Origin: Ancylostoma caninum
Lineage: Eukaryota > Nematoda > Chromadorea > Rhabditida > Ancylostomatidae
NCBI GenBank assembly: GCA_037903475.1
Contig: JBAJFG010000177.1
Location: 558,001 to 622,000, forward strand
Direction of reading: 5' to 3'
DNA length: 64,000 nt
Position 1 is the stretch's first letter. Every line of letters begins with the position of its first letter. Position numbers and translations under genes: made by a program. Positions 1 to 11,738 of this stretch are shown here, piece after piece. Below the pieces are notes generated by a model. The model saw only the letters and a program-made list of their open reading frames with translations, was not told where the DNA came from and made no database searches.

Positions 1-1070
1 TGATGATTTTTATAGTGGATCATGTATGGTTGCTCAGACTCCAAGATAATGTTCTGGCTCCCAATTATTGATACCCAAGGAAGTTACATAGCTTGGCGCT
101 AACGAATAGCCTTTTGTTGGCTCGTGTTCAGCTATTGTTCTACAAAAAACTAACTGTACATATGAACTTATGCGTTGATAAAGTGATGGAGTGCAAACGG
201 ATGTATGAAAAAGGTGACTTATCGGATGAATTTAAATAAATAAATGTCTCTTTGTTGTTGACCAAGGGTGTCCTAGATCTTTCATTTTTTTCGTTTTCCG
301 CTTTCCATTTCTGAAGCCCTGTTTTCCGAAATTTGATCCGAAGAACGGAGAGAATACCGAAGGTTGAAGTAGAGGAGTTGAGCTCTAAACCCTTTCACAT
401 AGGTGCAAAAACAGTAATGTTTTCACACCTACTATATGTGTGATTTTAGTAAGAAATCACAGAGAATCCTGTGGGTTTCTTGGCTTGTTTGAAAAGTTTG
501 CGACACTTGTAAGATCTTTCTTCTCATATTTTCTAAATAATTTCTAAATTCAATTCAAGAACCTTTGAGCTATCTATGTAGCAATACACCAGTATTCACT
601 CATTCCTGAATCATCTGTATCGGTGAAGTATTGGTCATTTGCGGTGTTGCTTTCTGATTTTTCTCCACCAGAACTCCAGGAGATACGTATCGTAGAAGCT
701 AACCGTATCACTTCTGACCTGACGTTGGTAAACAGACTTCCCATATGACCAAATACATAGTTTCTACCTTTTGACGTGTTTTACTTTCTGTGAAACAGGG
801 CAACTATCATGGACACATTAGTTCGTAGATCCACGATGATGTTAGGCAACTCTCTAGGTTAAATGATGATCAACTTCACTATTCGGTTGTTGTCCACAGC
901 GCTTTGTTTGATCATGGACTACCATATATCAAGAAAAGTGGTCATATTTCAACTGAAACTTGAGAAGTATAGAGATTGCTCTATTCATCAGGAAGAAACA
1001 TTATGTGGATATGGGTCGAAAGTTCTCGAACAAATTGAGAATATTTTATTTATCTTACAATTTCTAAACG
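1..1070. other. left flank, no gene seen
   Basis: AT-rich sequence in which I find no exon chain with matching splice phases and no clear repeat. The plus-strand open frame at 863-1165 overlaps the 3' part of the mariner fossil on the other strand and has no coding look. Confidence 0.5.
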
Positions 1071-1074
1071 ATAA

Positions 1075-1690
1075 CTGTGAATCATTTCGAATATGTCCCA
1101 TTGGAATCAATGGTCTTCTGTCAACCTTCGGGCAGATCGTAGAGCTACTTGCTCCAGAACGCTAAAGACTGGTCCTCGGGAAAACTGCTAGAGTTCCTTT
1201 TTGGTATCGTTGCGGGTTTGGAAGTCTTGACCATCCAGATGATGTTGGAGGTGGGAAGGTGCCAATCCGAGAAAGCCAGGTTTGGGCAATATAGTATGTG
1301 TAGTAAAATAGTCCAGCCGAACTTCATCAGTTTAGCCTTGGTCGTTCTTGCAAAGTGCAGCCGAACGTCGTCGTGCTCCAATTAGTCTTCGTGCTGCTGT
1401 GAGCGCGCATTTTCGAGATTTTCCTTTAAATCCTTCAGTTGTTCAATGTAGACATCAGCGGTCACTGTAGATTCTTCGGCGAGCAGCTCCCAGTATTCGA
1501 CGCCATGTACGCTCAACCAGATGAAGAGCACAAACCTTTTGACGTGCACATTGGGTTTAGAGACGTCTCTGCATCTGCACTTTTGCCACCCCGTCGGACA
1601 CGCCGGTGAACGTTAGAGCAGGAAATCCACTTCTCATCCTCGACAATAAATGTTCAAGCCATGTGTGGTTGCGCTCGAACGCAGATAGAT
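1075..1690 (-). pseudogene. decayed mariner transposase
   Basis: Read on the minus strand this is the catalytic half of a mariner-type (IS630/Tc1/mariner superfamily) transposase. In order one sees a D-E-K-W-I motif near 1645, a T-V-T-A-D-V-Y segment near 1465, an H-D-D-V-R-L-H motif near 1370 (family form H-D-N-A-R-P-H) and N-L-A-F-S-D-W-H near 1270 (family form D-L-A-P-S-D-Y-H). The last two aspartates have 34 residues between them, the D34D spacing of mariner. The frame is broken by stops and shifts (for example after the segment ending Q-Q-H-E-D), so the gene is dead. An N-terminal part was not found. A possible element end lies near 1790-1810. The fossil is old, judging by the number of breaks. 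Confidence 0.8.
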
Positions 1691-1810
1691 AGAGTATGGC
1701 GTTGGGGAGGTGGAGTGGTGACGGCTTAGCTTGCTAGTTAACAGTTTGAAGAGTCTTTCATATCCAACCGGTGGAGGAAAGTACGTCACTTAAAATTGGT
1801 TGAACTGCCA

Positions 1811-2877
1811 CTGATATAAATAAAAGTGGATTGACCTCTTCGAAAACGCCTTCCTCTTGGCAGCAACCCTGAGGGATTTGACTAGCGAGCCCGCGAACGG
1901 AGGCTAGCCCAGAAACACGTTGGTTATCGTTTCAAAATGGGACAACAGAGGAAAAAGAGGAGACATCAAGAACAGAACTCAGCTGGCAGATGTGTTTCTT
2001 ACAGAAAGGAACTAAGAAAAGTGAGAATAACTGTAACGAGAAACGAAAACTATATCTGGTATCTGAGCAATACGAGCCACACGTAGCATGTGCGTGAGCT
2101 CTCATTGTAGCGAATTGAAGCGTAAAAAGGAGATATACCAAAGACTTCCCAAGAAACTGCAAATAAAGCCCCCTAGATCTGGGGAATGCTTCAGGTTTTG
2201 AGCACAACCATGTTGCCGATGTAGAGGGAACAATTTTTTCGGGAATCTCATTCCTAGTCCTCACTGTTCTCACCACAAAGAACTCTTTGAACTGTTGGGA
2301 AGGTGGAACACAAAGGATCTGTAGAACTACTTCCTGGCTCAGCTTTTTAACCTAGATAAAGTGAATAGGCTTTCAAAATTTTCAAGACTGATCTCAATAA
2401 ACCGGTAACTATCTTATAAATTAAAGTTTGATCATATAGAATTCTTCCTAATAGCAACGAGGTTATCTCTAAGCGAGAGACTCTTTCCTGAGTAAGGCAT
2501 TCGCAAAGATCTCAGAATTTTTTTGCCCGTTCTCCAGTTAATGAATTGCGTTTCGCTCGAATGGTGAGCATAAAAGTGCGCAGCATTCGTGTGGAGTCTC
2601 ACAAACAAGAAAATAGTTGGAAAAGAGGCAAAGGCTTTCAAGATATCAACGGATCTTGCCCGATCGCTTGCTGCAACTTATCTATTTTCCAAAAATTGGA
2701 GTGGAATCGTACGTTATTCCGATATCGCGCATAACTACTGTTTTCCCAAGAAAAAGTCGATGTGAAACTTGGAAGATTACGAGCATGAGCGCTTGTGTCA
2801 TTCGTGCCGAGACTAATGAGCGCCTTTGCCGCTATATTCAAATGTACGGAAGCTGCACCAAAAAATGTTGATTTCCC
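1811..2877. other. intergenic, no gene seen
   Basis: Overlapping short open frames occur on both strands but none has family-like sequence or a phase-consistent exon neighbour. No repeat was recognised apart from possible mariner flank at the left end. Confidence 0.4.
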
Positions 2878-3645
2878 TAACTAGCGCCCCTTCGGGACGC
2901 TAGAAAGTGGGGTGGGGCAGCCACTTGAGGCAGGTAGAAAAGCTTCACACGTGTGAAATGCTTCGAAATCAGCAAAAAAGCAAAACTAATCATTAGCTGA
3001 GCTCAAATACGAAATTCTCCTCATGGGTTGCTTATACTGTACGGGTCTGGTAGCCTCGCCAACGTCGGCCTTCGAGTCTTCTCGCCATCCTAGTTTTGCT
3101 TGCAAATTCTCAATCCTGCACCTGCATGTAAAGCTAATTTCCGATGCACTGATAATACCTACTCTTTTTTGTCACTTTTCTTACATGCCTATGGACCCGT
3201 TATGAACAGCCAACACAGAGGAAGAAGAGATGGTCGACTGAGGTATGAATGAGCGCGTAGCGTGCCTCTACTCCACCGGCAGACGTGCGTCTGGTGTTTT
3301 CCCCACTATTGAGCCACGGGTCCATTCTCCATCAGTGCACCCGTATCCTGGCGCTTATCACACTGTTGGGCCAGCGCAGACCCATCCTCAATTTGCGGAT
3401 CTGTATTCTGGCATTCTTCCCACTACTGGGCCAGCGCAAACGCGATCCATCGGTGGGACTCGTATCCTGGCGCTTTCCCAACTAATCGGTCCCTTGCGGA
3501 CCCAGTCTCCATGAATGGACCCGTATCCTGGTGTTTCAACCAGTACTGGGCCACGGCGGACCCTTTCCCATCGATGGACCTATACCCTGCCGTTTTTCCA
3601 GTATTGGGCCACGGCGGACTCTTTCTCGATCGGTGAACAACTATC
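2878..3645 (+). repeat. dispersed repeat with hairpin and 60-base minisatellite, copy 1
   Basis: The left end carries a short perfect stem-loop (CTAGCGCCCC with its partner, 2880-2904) followed by a G-rich tract. From about 3290 to 3640 a degenerate tandem array has a period of 58-60 bases; each unit contains a GGGCCA(C/G)GCG(C/G) core and a CGTATCCTGG core, with cores at about 3368, 3428, 3548 and 3606. The same hairpin, spacer and array occur in reverse orientation at 15901-16632. The open frames crossing the array are by-products of the period being a multiple of three. Confidence 0.75.
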
Positions 3646-4438
3646 ATGATGTTTTTCTGGACTACGAGGCCCCGGCTCATCTGTCCGTCATCACTGCAGC
3701 TGCACTCCTTGCAAATCTCGAAAGTGATGGAACAGAGTTAGGAAATACTTGGAAAGTTTGATCAAATGCCCAAGTTGCACAACTGGTTTCAGAAAATGTC
3801 ACAACACCTTATGATGACGCGTTCCTCATCCTGTGTATTTGGTTGTACTTCTGAAAAACAGAGGGATCCTCAACGTGCATGATCCCCAAGGGACTTCAAA
3901 GAGAGGTGAGCAAGGTCTATCCTAGGTGAGAGCACCGAGTGAATCCTTCGATACATCCCCCATGGAATGCACACTTCTTTCGCAGTGGTTATCGTCCACT
4001 GTTCCAAAGATGAGTGAAGCCAACAATAAAGCTCCACAGAGGAGCGACTCTGCTCCGTACATTGCTGCAACGCATCGTCAAATTGTTGTAAACACTGTCT
4101 CGCCTAGAGGGCTCGAGACCGCTAGCCGCTGGTCCCGCCACGAAATCCCGAATGCACCCGACTTCCACTACGTCTATGCACCTATGACGAAACATCGGCC
4201 GAATGCCCCATCAGCTTCGCATCCTCGCGAGGCACAGTCTATAACTGAGTCTCACGGCGAGCGCATGCGATCACGTGCTAGTCCCCTACGTCTGCGCTCT
4301 AGAAAATTTTGTTGCACTACCATGATTTATATAAGAGGATATTCCGCACTGATTCCAATGCTGGATACGAGTTCAACCAATCAAAAACAAAAAATTAGGC
4401 ATGATCTTAAAAGATGAAGATTCGCTAAGGCTCTGCCT
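3646..4438. other. region with one long open frame of unknown status
   Basis: A 163-codon plus-strand frame runs from 3926 to 4417. Its product is rich in Ser, Pro, Arg and His and matches nothing I recognise. The flanks have no convincing start context or splice sites, and the composition is higher in G+C than the surroundings, which would also fit a repeat. I do not call it a gene. Confidence 0.2.
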
Positions 4439-4821
4439 TTAAACCCGCGCTACGACTGATGCGCGACCTAATTCTGGAGGTTCAAGGATTCCATCTTCTG
4501 TGCTAAAATGCGTTTTATAAATATACGCGCACCCTAAAACGACTCTCGATATCGTCAAGTGCAGAACCCTGCAAAAGTAGTGGACGGCATTCAATTCGGA
4601 GTGCGTGAAATCATAATTATGCACTATTTTAGTTGGGGGTGTGTGGAAGGGAAGTAGATTCTACTTTTCACACTCATAAAGTGTTGCATAAGTATAGACG
4701 CAATTCAAATAAACCAACAACTTCCGTCATGAAAAATGCCTACAACAGAGTATTGATAATCAATAGGTCCTCCACGTTCGGAAATGACCTCGAATACACA
4801 GCTAAGTATAGCGTCGACTAG
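4439..4821. other. two candidate terminal exons on opposite strands
   Basis: On the minus strand an acceptor (CTTTTGCAG) opens a 42-codon frame at 4568-4439 ending in a stop. On the plus strand an acceptor (CTATTTTAG) opens a 62-codon frame at 4633-4821 ending in a stop. Both translations look like protein tails rather than random sequence, but I could not find upstream partners. At most one or two are likely real; either could be chance. Confidence 0.15.
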
Positions 4822-5108
4822 CCTCCAATGAATGTACACCAGAATCACGCTGGTCACTGCATTCGTATCCCATTATCAGAAGCAGAGCACTCTTCTGCTC
4901 AGTGAGTTACATGGATCCCCGCAATGTCCTGCTGAAAAAGGAAATTATGACGAATGTTGGACAGAAAGCGGGAGGTGGCTATTAAGCATGTTCTGGGGAT
5001 GCTTATTTGTCAAAATGAAGGCAAAGCCTGAGAAACCGCCTTGAAGAAAACTGCTTCAGATCATAAGCACGTCATGGCCGGAGTTGCTCTCAATGCAGAA
5101 CTTCCGCT

Positions 5109-5460
5109 TCATCCATAGATGTCTTCACCACTAAGCGGAACCATCGAAGCCTAATTTTTCCTTGCCCGAATAAGTCGCCCAATCATTAAGTTAATTCATA
5201 ATAGATCCATTTGAAATACTGCATACCTGCGAAGAGTCGACTCCAATATTTCGGTAAATTCTAGCATCGCAGATTGTGGCTCTCTTTGTTTCCGGAGGCA
5301 GGATAGAGGCGAGCGGAGAATGTAAGATGTTACAGTTTGGAATGTTTATCTCCCAAACGGTGACTTGGGATAAGAGAGTCGACAGAGCAGTTTGGAATCC
5401 ACTGGCAGAGACCGTGGAATAGGAGATCAGGCGTAACACACGTGCAGATAATTTTAAACA
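5109..5460 (-). CDS. candidate 3' end of an unidentified gene (two exons)
   Basis: A minus-strand exon of at least 75 codons ends at 5227 with a textbook donor (TTCGCAG before GTATGC). It joins in phase 0 to an exon at 5150-5109 behind the acceptor AAAAATTAG; this short exon ends with a TGA stop after 13 codons. The 5' boundary of the longer exon is not clear, because a partly duplicated T-rich tract at 5485-5540 blocks the search for an acceptor. The product has no motif I recognise. The donor, the phase match and the absence of stops favour a gene, but no family supports it. Confidence 0.3.
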
Positions 5461-7017
5461 GCCAGCGTCGAAGAGCGACAAAATTATAAGCGAGGTATAA
5501 AAAAAAACAAAATTATAGCGAGGGTATAAGCTCCTATGAAATTGCTGCGTCTATACATTTTCCTGATCGCGGTGCTGCGCGACTCGAGAATTGACCCGCG
5601 TGCGGGAAACATCTCGCTCTAGAAGTTTCGTTGTATTTGCCGCGTGGCAACGAAGACCCCGGATCGTTCTACTCCGTGACTTACAGAGCGGGATCGCAAA
5701 ATGCCGCAGGGGGATCGCGCGTAGCAAAATCTCTGAAAGGCTCCCCCCCCCCCTGCTCGCAGCACTTGCCGAAGGAGCTCGCTCAGCGCTGCCGCGCTCT
5801 ATCCTTCATCGTACAGTGCGGCGTGGCACAACTTTGAAAGCCGCTCATTTCAGTTCGGTATCTGCTGGGTTCCACGTGGAAGGCTCCTTCCACTGAAGCC
5901 TGGAGGACTCCCTTCCATCTACTCAAACAATGTAGCGTGCAGCGCACGTTACGTAAACCCTGAGCGTGCGACCCGCGTTCCATAGATCTTGTGATCAGCG
6001 TTTTTTCTTTCTTTCAAAAACGAGTTGAAATAAATTGTAGACGAAGTGTAATACGATTTGTTGATGTCCCCTTCTTTTTTAGTTCTTCTTTTGTCCAAAA
6101 CTCTCCACAGCGGTGTCCATCGCTTTTTTTCAGTTTCAACCACTGCTTTCTTTTTGTGCTCGAACCTTTCTTCTTTAGAGAAGGGTTCCGCTTAGGTTTT
6201 TTTTTCTTATCCTCAAGGGTTAGCGGTAGAAACGATACGAAATTTTATTTTTTCTCATTTTGTTCTATTTTCGTCTATATTTGTTTTACGGCTCTTTATT
6301 TTTTCACCATTGACGTGTGAATATCAACTCATAGTGGTATTTGATTACTTGTACTCTGTTACATGTCATCCTTCGCGCCTATATTGCAGATGCCCAACAA
6401 AGTTCCTAAGGGGCACTGGCAGCACCTGGCCAGTTCTCACCGTAATCGCACTGTAACTAGCGAGCTAGGGCGACCGCGTCCCTGTTACGTGTGGCGTCGC
6501 CGCAATGGGCTGGCCCCGCGGCAAAATGCGGACGAGTCATCGCTACCTTCACCGTTTTCGTCCAAATGAACAGTAATTCTGCGATTGTGATCTAGAGTAG
6601 CGGGAAAAATGAAATAAAAATAAGAAGCGAAACCAGCTTAGAGCTTCTCGAAGAATTACTTAATTTGGAGCGCTCGAGGATGTTTCAAATTATGCAGTGT
6701 CCTCGTTCGCTTCTAATTTGATTTCTCTTCCGCAACACTTTTGACAAGCCCTGTGCATTCGTCACCGAGTATAGTTTTTGAAATGAAGTTTTCACAGTAT
6801 TCAGAACTTAGTTAGGACTACAGTTATTTTATTATAATGGCCTTTCAAAGTACCATTTCACCTTAGGTCAACTACGTGAATCTTAGACCATAGTTTTACG
6901 TGTTATGCTGTGACCTGAGGCTCCCTATACAACCGAGGCAGGGCTGCAGGAGATTATTTACACAGATATATGTGACCTTACAAGAGAAACCGGTACTGAT
7001 TCGAAATATCATGACTT
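5461..7017. other. intergenic, nothing recognised
   Basis: A G+C-rich patch at 5570-5970 with a run of C at 5748-5757 has open frames on both strands and is probably repeat-derived. The rest is T-rich, with long T runs at 6000-6300. No gene or known element is supported. Confidence 0.4.
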
Positions 7018-8020
7018 ATAATAACGGGCTTAGTCTGTATTTGTGTTTGTTTGTTTGTTTGTTTGTTTGTCAAGTCTCTACAGCGGGTCCACTGTTGCTG
7101 CAGGGGTGCGCCAGCGTCCAAAAGTGGGGAAAATCTTAGAATCGGATGCAACGGTGTGATCAGGGTGTTCCGGCGTCCAAAAGCGAGGAGAAGCCTACAG
7201 TCGGGTCCAACGATGTGAAAACGATGCGCCTGCGTCCTAAAGTGGGGAAACACCTGAAATGTGTCTACAGACGGAGAGGTGTGCGCAGATGTTCAGTACT
7301 GAAAAAATGCCATGAGTTGGTCCACATTTGCTCGATCAATTCGCTGGCTCTTAAAATCGGTCGTGAAACACTATATCTTACAATTCAGCAGTGAGTAGTG
7401 TGCAATCCGTGTGATTTCCTCCACTTCACATCCCCTTCCGCGTTTTCCTCCTCTCATTTGTTTACGAAAACACCACACCCTCCTCTTTTATATGTTCAAG
7501 CTGGCTCTTATCATTTGACCAGTTGTAACAAAAAATGGCGATCCATTTTCTGTTGTAATTTCAGGTTGAATCGGTCGTGAATAGTTACAATCGTGTAAAA
7601 GATAAAATTGCCTTGAGCAACGCGGTTAACTCTTTTTGATAAGTCCGATTTTACATAAGGGAAAGCAATGGAAAGGATGTGGAAAGCTTATAGCGAAAAT
7701 GTGGCATGGCTGTGAGTCTATTACAATGAAAGGGTGAGAAAGTCATGCGAGCGAAGCGAGCATTAGGCCCATGGCATACTTCACAGCGACACCGTCGCAG
7801 TGAAGAAAACGAATGGAAATGATGAGAACGAAGTGTTACGGGTTCCCATATCTTATCACACAGTTTGCATGGAATACCGTGCTGGCATAGGAGCCACTGT
7901 GAGAGAACTTGTGGTGTGAACGGTCGCAGCGACAGCGTCGCTGTGCAGTATGCCCTAGGACTTACGGAAAGTCTGGAGGTGCGGCGTCCGCCGCACTGCC
8001 AGACTGGTGATTCATATAAT
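7018..8020 (+). repeat. dispersed repeat family, copy A
   Basis: The copy starts with AATAACGGGCTTAGTCTGT followed by a GTTT microsatellite (7042-7070). It continues with a degenerate tandem array of roughly 58-base units built on GGTGCGCC(A/G)GCGTCC (7078-7255), then unique sequence, then an imperfect palindrome around GCGAGCGAAGCGAGC (7747-7761). It ends with a GTCTGG...CCAGAC stem-loop at about 7970-8005. The same order of parts recurs at 14118-15280. The 3'-terminal hairpin and lack of terminal inverted repeats would fit a non-autonomous Helitron-like element, but I cannot prove the class. Confidence 0.7.
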
Positions 8021-8435
8021 TTGCATTCTAAAATGAAATACCAAGCCATACATATGTTAAAATGAGCTTCTTTTTACTATTGACCGATTGCTTTTAATCA
8101 TATAAAGATGAAATTAATTTTTCAACACCTTCTAGTGTCGGTTTTTCTTTTTAGCGGAAACCTCACTTGCTCTAAGGTTCACACTACACATCTGACTCCA
8201 CCGAGTCGAATAGAGTGAAGTTCTGAATAAGATGTTTTAAGTCATTTGGAACATTGACTAGCTGCAACATCGAAAAGCCGGGGTGCTCCAAGTATGAACA
8301 ACTCGAAAAGAGTGGGAAAACTAGTTATTCAAAACCGTGAATACACGAAAAGCTCTAAATATCTGGATATTAACTACCTCTTATCTCTCTCCATCCCCCC
8401 CCCCTCATAATCAGGGAGCGTGAGCAAAGGAAATT
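8021..8435. other. intergenic, no gene seen
   Basis: No exon-like frame, repeat or RNA gene recognised; a C run lies at 8396-8404. Confidence 0.4.
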
Positions 8436-8648
8436 CGGGTGTGGGTCATGATGAGGCAAAAGTGGGTGGGCAATGTGTCTGCGATTGGTTCATTCGAACC
8501 CTCCCCCCGCCCTTCAGGACCTACTCGCACTAGTTCGCGCGCGATTTCACCATAGTTGCCTATGCAAATTTGAATGTGAGTGCGGACGAGTCAACGCCGA
8601 AGGGCGGGAAGACGCCGCCCCATTTTGCCTCATCATGACCCACACCCA
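8436..8648. repeat. fold-back element
   Basis: GGGTGTGGGTCATGATGAGG followed by CAAAA at about 8437-8461 is repeated as its reverse complement at 8623-8647, with about 160 bases between. Parts of the interior (a C-rich tract and its G-rich partner near 8510 and 8600) also pair imperfectly, so the whole segment can form a hairpin. This looks like a small fold-back or MITE-type element. Confidence 0.7.
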
Positions 8649-8817
8649 GGAAATTCAGGCTCTCTAGGGGTAAAATTAGAGAACATAGAAATTTGCGAGA
8701 ATTTCCTCAACTATAAAGAGTGCGGAGAACGATCACTTACTATAACTCTCTTATAGCTCGAAAGAAACTGGTAACTAAATTGGAAGTTATGACTAATTGT
8801 GAAACTCGTCCATCATC

Positions 8818-9266
8818 TTAAAGGCAGCACTCACGGAAATTTTTGTGTTGAAGATTTCGCGGTATATCGGGGTTTTTAGGGACGATGAACTCATTGACAA
8901 CAATGATATAGCGTGAAACACGCGAAAAACAGAAAAAGATGGTGGTATTTCATGTGTGTCCACAGCGCGGATGAGTGTTCCGTAATGGGTCCTGTAATGG
9001 GTCCCGGCACGGAACCCTGCAAATGGTACGAATTTCACAGACATGCCCAGACATGCCCCCGCTGAACCATATGCACACACCCTGCCAAAGGCGTTAGTTG
9101 GCGCGACGGAACCCTAATGTCCAGAGCGGCAAATCTGTCCACGGCAGTATCTTCGCAGGTAGGTAGCCATTCAAGTGTTCAACTTACTGTTGTGATTGTT
9201 CAGCGGCCGGCTACATGGTAAGCGACTCATTCCAGAAGTGAAAATTTCCGTGAGTGCTGCCTTTAA
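8818..9266. mobile_element. MITE with 26-base perfect terminal inverted repeats
   Basis: The left end (TTAAAGGCAGCACTCACGGA onward, 8818-8843) and the right end (9241-9266) are perfect reverse complements over 26 bases. The outermost four bases are TTAA on both sides, so the target duplication is either TTAA (a piggyBac-like habit) or an internal TA. The 449-base interior has no transposase, so the element is non-autonomous. A diverged relative with the same GCAGCACTCA core lies at 32483-32796, and a lone right-end-like sequence is at 44028-44055. Confidence 0.85.
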
Positions 9267-9638
9267 ATGATTGCCGTGAACGTCGTGAAGCGACTAGTTG
9301 ACCTGTTGGCACCTCATCAGCGGGCAGCCAATCGCGGGATCTTCCAGCCAATCACAGCGGTGCTATATGTCCCTTTATCACAGTGGCCCAGAAGCGCCAT
9401 CCCCCATTGTGAGCGAGAAGCGACTGCTGATTCCCTTCTTTATCTTTTCATAATTACAGCTAATTTATTCCGTCCTCTATCTATTCAATTAACCATTTTC
9501 AGCGATATCGCCGTGCGTCCTGCCTTAGTAGATCCTAGAACCAAGCTTCGTCGAAGGCGTTGATTGAGGATCGTTAAAGTATTGCAGCTGTGAGGTTCAC
9601 TGAAACAGACTATTTTAGTGGTGATTTGTTGCTACCAG
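9267..9638. other. intergenic, no gene seen
   Basis: A plus-strand open frame at 9267-9563 begins at the element border and has no coding signature. Nothing else recognised. Confidence 0.35.
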
Positions 9639-9649
9639 TTTATTTTATT
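9639..9649 (-). terminator. overlapping poly(A) signals
   Basis: On the minus strand two overlapping AATAAA hexamers lie 14-24 bases after the stop codon of the frame ending at 9663. This spacing is typical of nematode 3' ends. Confidence 0.6.
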
Positions 9650-9662
9650 TTAGTTTGTTCAG

Positions 9663-9950
9663 TTAGCAAACAATAAGTCTTTTCCATTTCACTGCAGTGT
9701 TCTTGACCAGCAATGGAATGAAGTCCACAGAGCGTTTGGTGGCCACTGCCTCATTTTTGACTATTCGTTCAACGTAAGCCGATATTCTTTCTGAGTTGCG
9801 ACACTGGTCGTATCCGATAATGGTAGGAAAGGTTTTCGATGCGCTCATTTGCTTAATTTCCTTTGGAATGAATGCAGCCAATGCACAGGTCCTGTTCGAG
9901 CTGGTGATTGTACGGTAACAAAGATATGTGTGCCTCGATTTGAGCCCCAT
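9663..9950 (-). CDS. unidentified gene, terminal exon
   Basis: A 95-codon minus-strand frame ends in TAA and is followed within 25 bases by two AATAAA signals. The last 67 residues have an ordinary globular composition (Lys, Glu, Ile, Val) without low complexity. I do not recognise the protein. It could be one exon of a larger gene: a plausible acceptor (ATCACCAG) lies inside it at about 9902, entering at phase 2, and the small membrane-protein model at 10433-10901 is upstream on the same strand. The start at the first ATG (9950) is therefore uncertain. Confidence 0.4.
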   Translation of the reverse strand: MGLKSRHTYLCYRTITSSNRTCALAAFIPKEIKQMSASKTFPTIIGYDQCRNSERISAYVERIVKNEAVATKRSVDFIPLLVKNTAVKWKRLIVC

Positions 9951-10432
9951 TGCGTCGTGACCGATTCAATTATACAATGACTTTAGAGCAGTGTTCCTTC
10001 CGAGCGAAACAGTAAAGATTCTCTGTGCGTTTCATATCCATCGAAGCGTAAAGAGAAGAAAAGAAACATTTGGAGATTTGCAGTACATTGTTTCTCTTCT
10101 GTATGAAGAATGTCATTCTTCACTATTCATCAACTACATGAAAGCAACGTGTCCACTACCAATCGCCTACTTCGTTCTCTGTTTCTGTGAACGGATTCTA
10201 GAAAACTCGAGATTCGTTTCTCAACTTACACGACATGGCAGCTTCTACAGGGGCATCCAAAATGTCGGATGCGTTTTGAAATTTTTGTTCTTTCTTTCAT
10301 ATTTTGCTCATCTACGCAATTCTTTAGTATGCGCAGTTACTCAATAGGTAGAAAGGAGTGGGCGCTCTATTATCGTCAGAAGGCCCCTTTTGCCTCAAAC
10401 CACTCCCAATCCTGGCACACTATTGAAATACG
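9951..10432. other. intergenic with one plus-strand open frame
   Basis: A 118-codon plus-strand frame at 9991-10347 has a Cys/Phe-rich, random-looking product and no splice or start context. Not called as a gene. Confidence 0.25.
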
Positions 10433-10901
10433 TCATTTTGTGCAGTAGGCAGAAAGGTCGGCTAGTTTCCATTGCTTAAATATTGCTGAAGCACTCCCAC
10501 GATTGAGATATGCACTCAATTTGAGCGACCTCAAACCAACGGTAAGAATAATCGAATAATCCCTATAATTGTGTTCCAGTGTGTTTGAGGTGGTTCCGGT
10601 ACAGCGGAATGCCGAATGCTGAAGTAGGAAACACAAACTAGCACTATCCAGCCACATACATGAATGCGCAAATATTTCTTCTTAAGCACGAATCTCACGA
10701 AAAGAAAAAGAGGCATGAATACTGTCACCTAGGAAGGTGAAAAAAGGTGTCGAACGAATGCTCGCGAGCTCTCGTAGTGGGATGACACAGGTAACATACG
10801 ATGTCACCATTGAAGAAGACCCGTATGGCGGCAGCAGCGAGTAAACACCAATAACTGATCCATTTCCTCAGAAAATTACAATATTTCTGGTAAACTCTCA
10901 T
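10433..10901 (-). CDS. candidate small two-helix membrane protein
   Basis: Three minus-strand exons chain in phase 0: 10901-10800 (34 codons from an ATG, donor GTATGT), 10728-10660 (23 codons, acceptor CTTCCTAG, donor GTATGT) and 10618-10433 (61 codons plus stop, acceptor CTACTTCAG). The introns are 71 and 41 bases, a normal nematode size. The predicted 118-residue protein has a hydrophobic stretch at about residues 14-28 and another at about 35-49 followed by K-K-K, so it may span the membrane twice. No family was recognised. The start follows an AG-ending tract that could accept a spliced leader. Three good splice matches support the model, but the last exon is the least certain part. Confidence 0.35.
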
Positions 10902-11738
10902 CGTGACCGCTGTGGAGTACGCGCATATGAAGTACAATGCTGTTCTCCCAATGGATACAGAGCCGGAGTATCTTACAAACGCGCATGTAGTTGTTAAATT
11001 GCTAAAGCAATGTCGAACTCCTAATACTTTACGTCTTCATAGTTTTTTTTCCTGTACAACCGTAGGCAAGACGTAGTTAGCATACTGCATGACGAGTACA
11101 ATTTTCGCCCCCGCAATTCACTGTACGGGACACATACTCATTCAATGCCTCCATGATGTTCAGATGAAGTCGAATGCGTGTGAATCCCACGATCGGAATT
11201 GACTTTATCCTTTATCCTTAAGGATTTGCATGCACTTCAATCATTTCCCTCACCAGGCTCAGCGTATTGCACTCGTTTTAATTAGAGCCATTCGTAAGAA
11301 TCATGAGTACATCCAAAACCATCCAAATATCTCCTTTTTCATTCATTCTTTCCCATAAATTTTAAGAGTTTGCACAGTACTGTTCCTCCACATTCGAATA
11401 AAATATTGATTGTGTTAATATTGTGTTCCATATACATCAGTTGTCGTAGATCCGATCATTTTTTCCTTGTACATGTTCCTAACAAAAAAAATTCGAGCTT
11501 CAATGCACGCCCACTCCAGCGACCTGCACACATTTCCAGAGCACGCTCTCATCCGAGAACGAAGATCTACGCCACTTAAGTACTGATTCCCTTAGTACTG
11601 ATATCGCCACAAGGAGTGTAATTGACGTCACTCTATTTCCCTCATGAAGAAACTGCTGTCTATTCACGGCTGAACAGCTGGTAGTCAAATCATGCGATAT
11701 TCCGACTGAGATAGAAGAGGAAATATCGCAGGGTAAGG
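10902..11738. other. intergenic, no gene seen
   Basis: AT-rich sequence with short overlapping frames only. No repeat or RNA gene recognised. Confidence 0.4.

Noticed and set aside
3245..3514. Apparent repetitive protein in plus frame
   Set aside because: The 60-base repeat period keeps the frame open; the inverted copy at 15901-16632 is not conserved as protein.
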